Source: Duganella sacchari (GTDB lineage Bacteria > Pseudomonadota > Gammaproteobacteria > Burkholderiales > Burkholderiaceae_D). From it: a stretch of DNA of 64,000 bases. Positions 1 through 7,800 of the stretch are shown piece by piece. The stretch spans positions 496,001-560,000 of the forward strand of contig NZ_FRCX01000003.1 of the NCBI RefSeq assembly GCF_900143065.1, read 5' to 3'. The position numbers were made by a program, and so were the translations under genes. The notes below the pieces were generated by a model that saw nothing but the letters and a program-made list of their open reading frames with translations, searched no databases and was not told where the DNA came from. Position 1 is the first letter of the stretch. Each line of letters starts with the position of its first letter.

Positions 1-1456
1 GAGCTCGCAGCAACTGACCGCGCTGAGCACCAACCAGTTCGTGGCGCTGAGCTCGAACAGCATCGGTGCGATCCAGACTGCCGACCTGGCAGGCCTGAGC
101 ACCACCGACGTGGCGGTACTGCGCAGCAGCCAGCTGGCCGGTCTGACCACCAGCCAGGTGGTTGCCCTGAGCACCAGCCAGGTCGCCGCGCTGTCCTCGG
201 CGTCCTTCGCTTCCGGCCTGACCACGGCGCAGATCGCCGCACTGACCACCGCCCAGGCAGCAGCGCTGGCGACGGCCCAGGTGGCGGCACTGTCGACCCG
301 CAATCTGGCCGCACTGTCGACCGATGCACTGGGCGCGCTGAGCACCCAGGACATCGCGGCACTGACCACCTCGCACATGGCAGCGCTGAATTCGGCGCAA
401 GGCGTGGGCCTGACCTCGAACCAGGTCGCCGCGCTGAGCACCGCGCAAGTGGTGGCGCTGTCGACCGCAGCACTGAATGCACTGGAAACCGGCGACTTCG
501 TGGCCCTCAAAACCAGCGCGATCCGTGCCCTGACCACCACCCAGATCAAGGCGCTGTCGACCAACGACATCCACGCAATGAGCACCACGCAGGCGGCGGC
601 GCTGACCACTGTCCAGCTGAACGCCATGAGCTCGGACCAGTCGCATGCGATGACCACCGACCAGATCGCGGTGCTGACCCCGATCATGCTGGACCTGAAC
701 GGTGACGGCATCCAGACCCTGGCGCGCAGCGCTGGCGTGCAGTTCGACCACCTGGCCAACGGCACCAAGCTGAGCACCGGCTGGGTTGGCGGCGGCGACG
801 GTCTGCTGGCGCTGGACCGCAACCATGACGGCATCATCAACGATGGTAGCGAGCTGTTCGGTTCGGGCACCACGCTGGCCAACGGCAAGAAAGCCGACAA
901 TGGCTACCAGGCCATGGCCGAACTGGATACCAACGGCGACGGTGTGATCGATGCCAAGGATGCCGAGTTTGCCGACCTGCGCGTCTGGGTCGATGCGAAT
1001 GCCGACGGCGTCAGCCAGGCGGATGAACTGAAGTCGCTGGCCGACCTCGGCATCACCAAGCTGAACCTGGATGTCAAGAAAGACAACACGGTCAACAATG
1101 GCAACATCATTGGCCTGACCTCGACCTACGAGACGGCCGATGGCGCCAGCCACGCGGCAGCCGACGTCTGGTTCCAGGTGGCGCCGGTGGCTCAGCTGAG
1201 CAGCAATGTCAGCAGTCTGAGCCAGGCACTGGCTTCGTTCAGCAGCCCGGCGCCGGCAGCACCGGCGGCCAAGCTGGAAGTGCCAGGCCAGAGCGTGAAC
1301 GGCGGCGCGGCCCAGCTGGCGGCGGCAATGCGCCAGTTCGATGCCGACGGCAAACCGACCCTGAGCAGTACGCAGGCGGCCAGCGACAGCGAGCTGCGTC
1401 TCAAAGCGCTGCAGTCCGGCGCTGCGCACGGCATCCTGGCGGTGCCAGGCAAGTAA
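1..1456 (+). CDS. Giant octapeptide-repeat type I secreted protein, 3' part only
   Basis: The reading frame is already open at base 2, so the true start lies before the window; the visible part is about 485 residues. Bases 2 to about 678 encode tandem octads of the form [AS]-L-[ST]-[ST]-x-Q-[VIL]-x. Bases about 680-1180 encode a module with EF-hand/dockerin-like loops (DLNGDGI, LDRNHDGIIND, LDTNGDGVIDAKD, VDANADGVSQADE), of a kind often found near the end of type I secreted proteins. A Ser/Ala-rich tail ends in HGILAVPGK. The tail is nearly identical in plan to that of the next gene, so the two are paralogues. The transporter genes downstream fit export by a C-terminal signal. The function is unknown; a surface adhesin or coat protein is inferred. 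The octads are not RTX nonapeptides. Confidence 0.85.
   Translation, partial: SSQQLTALSTNQFVALSSNSIGAIQTADLAGLSTTDVAVLRSSQLAGLTTSQVVALSTSQVAALSSASFASGLTTAQIAALTTAQAAALATAQVAALSTRNLAALSTDALGALSTQDIAALTTSHMAALNSAQGVGLTSNQVAALSTAQVVALSTAALNALETGDFVALKTSAIRALTTTQIKALSTNDIHAMSTTQAAALTTVQLNAMSSDQSHAMTTDQIAVLTPIMLDLNGDGIQTLARSAGVQFDHLANGTKLSTGWVGGGDGLLALDRNHDGIINDGSELFGSGTTLANGKKADNGYQAMAELDTNGDGVIDAKDAEFADLRVWVDANADGVSQADELKSLADLGITKLNLDVKKDNTVNNGNIIGLTSTYETADGASHAAADVWFQVAPVAQLSSNVSSLSQALASFSSPAPAAPAAKLEVPGQSVNGGAAQLAAAMRQFDADGKPTLSSTQAASDSELRLKALQSGAAHGILAVPGK
2..678 (+). repeat. Octapeptide (24-bp) repeat array, partial
   Basis: In-frame tandem octads with Leu at position 2, Ser/Thr at 3-4, mostly Gln at 6 and an aliphatic residue at 7. 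One ETGDF/LKTSAI charged pair of octads occurs near the end of the array, as in the two other giant genes. The array runs off the left edge of the window. Confidence 0.85.
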
Positions 1457-1473
1457 GCATCCCGCAGTAAGTC

Positions 1474-1501
1474 AAACGGCAGAGCAAACGCTCTGCCGTT
1501 T
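1474..1501 (+). terminator. Hairpin terminator after first giant gene
   Basis: Perfect 12-bp stem: AAACGGCAGAGC at 1474-1485 pairs with GCTCTGCCGTTT at 1490-1501 around an AAAC loop, 17 bp after the stop codon. The T run after it is weak (only the TTT closing the stem), so termination may be partial. Confidence 0.75.
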
Positions 1502-1716
1502 GTGTCTGGGGCGGCAAAAATGCAGTTGATTCTCATTGCCCCGAGTAAACAAAAAAACTTAATGCTTTTGAGAAAAAGGTCGCTTTGTACGTTCAGGCCA
1601 GCTAGCCCCGCAGATTTGTAGGGATGATTGGCCGAAACTATGCAGTAGAGCAAGGCCATTGAAATGTTAACGCAGGGCAAAAACAGCAGCGGCCGGTCCT
1701 AAAGTTGCTTCAAAGA

Positions 1717-1746
1717 TTGACGTTAAGAACTAAAGCGCGCGAAATT
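1717..1746 (+). promoter_or_regulatory. Possible sigma70-type promoter of second giant gene
   Basis: TTGACG at 1717-1722 matches a -35 box in five of six positions. The best -10 candidate, GAAATT at 1741-1746 with an 18-bp spacer, is poor. It lies about 125 bp before the start codon. This is a weak assignment based on hexamers only. Confidence 0.25.
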
Positions 1747-1858
1747 AGTGTTGTCGCGTCAGTAATCCGCAGTAGATACCGCAAGAAAATTCAAGTTGGA
1801 GCCGCAGAAGGGTCTGCTGGCTCCATCATCTGTCCCGTTAAGAACTGTGTAGTGCCCC

Positions 1859-1864
1859 AAGGAG
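1859..1864 (+). promoter_or_regulatory. Ribosome binding site that decides the start of the second giant gene
   Basis: AAGGAG ends at 1864. The ATG at 1866 would be only 1 nt away, whereas the in-frame ATG at 1872 is 7 nt away, so 1872 is the likely start. Confidence 0.75.
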
Positions 1865-1871
1865 AATGGAA

Positions 1872-4800
1872 ATGAGCCTCGTAACAAGCTTTAGTACTGA
1901 TCAGATCGCAGCGTTGACGACTGACACCGTTGCAACGCTCTCGACAGCCGATCTTGTCGCGCTCAACTCCGCTCAGACGCGGGCGTTCACGACGGACCAG
2001 ATTGGTGCGCTGACCACCAACCAGATCTCCGCGCTGGCCACCAAACAGCTGACTAACGGCCTGACCACCGACCAGGTGGTGGCGCTGACCTCGAACCAGG
2101 TTGCGACCCTGAACTCGGCCCAGGTCAACGCGCTGTCGACCCAGTCGATCGCCGCGCTGGAAACCGGCGACTTCGCTGCCCTGAAAACCGCCACCATCGC
2201 TGGCCTGAGCAGCAGCCAGCTGGCCGCCGTGACCACCGACCAGGTCGTCGCGCTGACCACCGCGCAAGCCGCCTCGCTGAGCAGCGGCCAGGTTGCGGGC
2301 CTGAGCACCCAGGCGATTGCCGCAATCACCACCAGCGACTTTGTCGCCCTGAAAACCGCCGCTATCGGCGGTCTGAGCACTGGCCAGGTGACCTCGCTGT
2401 CGACCGACCAGATCAGCGTGATGACCACCGGCCAGGTAGCTGCCCTGAGCACCAATGCGCTGTCGAGCGGCATCACCACCGACCAGATCGTCGCCATGAA
2501 TTCGGCCCAGCTGTCGACGCTGAGCACGGCCCAGTTCAGCGCGCTGAGCACCACCTCGGTGGCCGCCATCGAAACGGCTGACATCATTGGCCTGAAAACC
2601 AGCACCATCGCCTCGCTGCGCACCGCGCAACTGGCCGCGCTGACCACCGACCAGCTGAGCAACCTGACCACCGGCCAGTTCTCGGCACTGACCACCGGCA
2701 GCATCGCCGCCCTGAGCACCGACCAGGTCGTGGCCATCAACGTCAACCAGGCTGGCGTGCTGAGCTCGGCTCAAGTGGCCGCCCTGAGCACCAACGCCAT
2801 CGTGGCCCTGGAAACCCAGGACCTGGCCGCACTGAAAACCGGCGTGATCTCGGCCCTGACCACCAGCCAGACCAAAGCCCTGACCACCGACCAGGTCGTC
2901 GCACTGAGCAGCCAGCAAGTGTCCGTGCTGAACAGCCAGCAAGTGGCTGCCATGGGCACCACCGCGATTGCCGCGATTGAAACCGCCGACTTTGGCGCGC
3001 TGAAAACCTCGGTCATCGCCAACCTGACCACCGGCCAGTCGACCGCGCTGACCACCGACCAGATTTCCGTGATGACCACCGCGCAAGTGGCGTCGCTGAG
3101 CACCACCAACCTGGCGTCGGGCCTGACCACCGACCAGGTCGTGGCCATGACCTCGAACCAGCTGGCGACCCTGAGCACCAGCCAGTTCAACGCGCTGAGC
3201 ACCACCTCGGTGGCTGCCATCGAAACCGCTGACATCGTCGGCCTGAAAACCAGCATCATCGCGTCGCTGAAAACCGGCCAACTGGCTGCGCTGACCACCG
3301 ACCAGCTGTCCAACCTGACCACCGGCCAGATCTCCGCGCTGACCACCGGCAGCGTCGCGGCCCTGAGCACCGACCAGGTAGTGGCACTGACCTCCAACCA
3401 GTTCGGCGTGCTGAACAGCGCCCAGGTGTCGGCCTTCACCACCCAAGGTATCGCCGCGATTGAAACCGGCGACATCGGCGCCCTGAAAACCTCGACCATC
3501 GCCGCGCTGAGCACCAGCCAGGCCAAGGCCCTGACCACCGACCAGGTCGTGGCCCTGAGCGCCGGCCAGGTTGGCGCGCTGAACAGCCAGCAAGTTTCGG
3601 CCATGTCCAGCACCGCGATTGCCGCGATTGAAACCGGCGACATCAGCGCGCTGAAAACCTCGGTGATTGCCGCCCTGAGCACCCAGCAAGTGGCGGCACT
3701 TACCACCGACCAGGTGACCGCGCTGAGCACGGCCCAAGTCGCTTCGCTGAGCACCAATGACCTGGCCTCGGGCCTGACCACCGACCAGGTGGTGGCACTG
3801 ACCTCGAACCAGCTGGGCGCGCTGAGCACCACCCAGTTCGGCGCCCTGAGCACCACCGCGATTGCCGCCATCGAGACCGCCGACATCGTCGGTCTGAAAA
3901 CCAGCATCATCGCCTCGCTGAAAACCGGCCAGCTGGCGGCGCTGACCACCGACCAGCTGTCGAACCTGACCACTGGCCAGATCACCGCGCTGACCACCGG
4001 CAGCATCGCTGCGCTGACCACCGACCAGGTGGTGGCACTGACCTCGAACCAGTTTGGCGTGCTGACCAGCGCGCAAGTGTCGGCCTTCAGCACCAACGAC
4101 ATCGCCGCGATTGAAACCGGCGACATCGGCGCCCTGAAAACCAACACCATCGCCGCGCTGAACACGGCCCAGGCCAAAGCCCTGACCACCGACCAGGTCG
4201 TCGCACTGAGCAGCCAGCAGATCGGCGCCCTGAACAGCCAGCAAGTCGGTGCGCTGACCAGCACCGCGATTGCTGCGATTGAAACCGCCGACATCGGCGC
4301 GCTCAAAACCTCGGCCATCGCCAACCTGACCACCCAGCAGTTCGCTGCGCTGACCACCGACCAGATCACCGTGCTGAGCACCGCACAGGTATCGTCGTTC
4401 AGCACCGCCGACCTGGCTTCGGGCCTGACCACCGACCAAGTCGTGGCCATGACCTCGAACCAGCTGGGCGCGCTGAGCACTGTGCAGTTCAACGCCCTGA
4501 GCACCACCGCTGTGGCAGCCATCGAGACGGCTGACATTGTTGGCCTGAAAACCAGCATCATCGCCTCGCTGAAAACCGGCCAGCTGGCTGCCCTGACCAC
4601 CGACCAGCTGTCGAACCTGACCACCGGCCAGATCACCGCGCTGACCACCGGCAGCATTGCCGCGCTGACCACCAATCAAGTGGTGGCCATGACCTCCAAC
4701 CAGTTTGGCGCACTCAGCAGTGCCCAGGTGGCCGCCTTCAGCACCAGCGATATCGCGGCGATTGAAACCGCCGACATCGGCGCGCTGAAAACCAACACCA

Positions 4801-7800
4801 TCGCTGCCCTGAGCACCGGCCAGGCCGCTGCGCTGACCACCGACCAGGTGGTTGCGCTGAGCAGCCAGCAGATCGGCGCCCTGAACAGCCAGCAAGTCGG
4901 CGCGCTGACCAGCACTGCAGTTGCCGCGATTGAAACCGCCGACATCGGCGCGCTCAAAACCTCGGCCGTTGCCGCACTGACCACCCAGCAGTTCGCTGCG
5001 CTGACCACCGACCAGATCACCGCGCTGAGCACCGCGCAAGTATCGGCCTTCAGCACCTCGGACCTGGCCTCGGGCCTGACCACCGACCAGGTGGTGGCAC
5101 TGTCGTCGAACCAGCTGGGCGCCCTGAGCACCACCCAGTTCAACGCGCTGAGCACCACGGCGGTAGCCGCGATCGAGACCGCTGACATTGTTGGCCTGAA
5201 AACCAGCATCATCGCCTCGCTGAAAACCGGCCAGCTGGCTGCGCTGACCACCGACCAGCTGTCGAACCTGACCACTGGCCAGATCGCCGCGCTGACCACC
5301 GGCAGCATCGCTGCGCTGACCACCGACCAGGTTGTCGCGCTGACCTCGAACCAGATCGGCGCCCTGAGCAGCGCGCAAATCGCTTCGTTCAGCACCAACG
5401 ACATCGCCGCGATTGAAACCGGTGACATCGGCGCGCTGAAAACCAACGCGATTGCCGCGCTGAACACGGCCCAGGCCAAAGCCCTGACCACCGACCAGAT
5501 CGTTGCCCTGAGCAGCCAGCAAGTTGGCGCCCTGAGCAGCCAGCAAGTTGGCGCGCTGAGCAGCACCGCGATTGCCGCGATTGAAACCGCCGACATCGGC
5601 GCGCTCAAAACCGCTGCCGTCGCCAACCTCAGCACCCAGCAGTTCGCTGCGCTGACCACCGACCAGATCACCGCGCTGAGCACCGCGCAAGTGTCGGCCT
5701 TCAGCACCGCTGACCTGGCCTCGGGCCTGACCACCGACCAGATCGTGGCCATGTCGTCGAACCAGCTCGGCGCCCTGAGCACCGTGCAGTTCAGCGCCCT
5801 GAGCACCACTGCGGTGGCTGCCATCGAGACCGCTGACATTGTTGGCCTGAAAACCAGCATCATCGCCTCGCTGAAGACCGGCCAACTGGCTGCGCTGACC
5901 ACGGACCAGCTGTCGAACCTGACCACGGCCCAGATCGCTGCGCTGACCACCGGCAGCATCGCCGCGCTGACCACCGACCAGGTTGTTGCGCTGCAATCGA
6001 ACCAGATCGGCGCCCTGAGCAGCGCGCAAATCGCCTCGTTCAGCACCAACGACATCGCCGCGATTGAAACCGGTGACATCGGCGCGCTGAAAACCAACGC
6101 GATTGCCGCGCTGACCACTGCCCAGACCAAGGCCCTGACCACTGACCAGGTCGTCGCCCTGAGCAGCCAGCAGATCGGCGCCCTGAACAGCCTGCAAGTT
6201 GGCGCGCTGACCAGCACCGCGATTGCCGCGATTGAAACCGCCGACATCGGCGCGCTCAAAACCTCGGCCATCGCCAACCTGACCACCCAGCAGTTCGCTG
6301 CGCTGACCACCGACCAGATCACCGCGCTGAGCACCGCGCAAGTGTCGGCCTTCAGCACCTCGGACCTGGCCTCGGGCCTGACCACCGACCAGATCGTGGC
6401 CATGTCGTCGAACCAGCTGGGCGCGCTGAACACTGTCCAGTTCAACGCCCTGAGCACCACCGCGGTGGCTGCCATCGAGACGGCTGACATTGTTGGCCTG
6501 AAAACCAGCATCATCGCCTCGCTGAAAACCGGCCAACTGGCTGCGCTGACCACCGACCAGCTGTCGAACCTGACGACGGCCCAGATCGCCGCACTGACCA
6601 CCGGCAGCATCGCTGCGCTGACCACCGACCAGGTTGTCGCACTGCAATCGGTCCAGATCGGCGCCCTGAGCAGCGCGCAAATCTCGTCCTTCAGCACCAA
6701 CGATATCGCCGCAATTGAAACCGGTGACATCGGCGCGCTGAAAACCAACGCGATTGCCGCACTGAACACGGCCCAGGCCAAAGCCCTGACCACCGACCAG
6801 ATCGTTGCCCTGAGCAGCCAGCAAGTTGGCGCGCTGAGCAGCCTGCAGGTTGGCGCGCTGAGCAGCACCGCGATTGCCGCGATTGAAACCGCCGACATCG
6901 GCGCGCTGAAAACCGCTGCCGTGGCCAACCTCAGCACCCAGCAGTTCGCTGCGCTGACCACCGACCAGATCACCGCGCTGAGCACCGCGCAAGTGTCGGC
7001 CTTCAGCACCTCGGACCTGGCCTCGGGCCTGACCACCGACCAGATCGTCGCCATGTCGTCGAACCAGCTGGGCGCCCTGAACACCAACCAGTTCGGCGCA
7101 CTGAGCACCACCGCGATTGCCGCCATCGAGACGGCGGACATTGTTGGCCTGAAAACCAGCATCATCGCCTCGCTGAAAACCGGCCAGCTGGCGGCGTTGA
7201 CCACCGATCAGCTGTCGAACCTGACCACTGGCCAGATCGCCGCGCTGACCACCGCCAACGTCGGCGTGCTGACCACCGACCAGGTTGTGGCACTGCAATC
7301 GGCCCAGTTTGGCGCCATGAGCAGCGCGCAGATCGCCGCCTTCACCACCACCGACATCGCCGCGATTGAAACGGCCGACATCGGCGCGCTGAAGACCAAC
7401 GCGATTTCCGCCCTGAGCACCAACCAGGTGAAAGCCCTGACCACCGACCAGGTTGTCGCGCTGAGCAGCCAGCAGATCGGCGCCCTGAACAGCAGCCAGG
7501 TCGCGGGCATGAGCAGCACCGCGATTGCCGCGATTGAAACGGCCGACATCGGCGCGCTGAAAACCTCGGCCATCGCCAACCTGAGCACCCAGCAAGTGGC
7601 CGCCCTGACCACCGACCAGGTGACCGCGCTGAGCACCGCGCAAGTGGCCTCGCTGAGCACCGCTGACCTGGCCTCGGGCCTGACCACCGACCAGGTCGTG
7701 GCACTGTCGTCGAACCAGCTGGGCGCCCTGAGCACCAACCAGTTCAGCGCACTGAGCACCACCGCCGTGGCCGCGATCCAGACCGCCGATATCGTTGGCC

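Larger units (their letters stand above)
1457..1871. other. Intergenic region between two giant genes
   Basis: About 415 bp without a convincing gene. It holds the terminator of the upstream giant gene near its left end and the translation signals of the next giant gene at its right end. The middle is AT-richer than the flanking genes, which fits a promoter region. I see no RNA gene or mobile element in it. Confidence 0.6.
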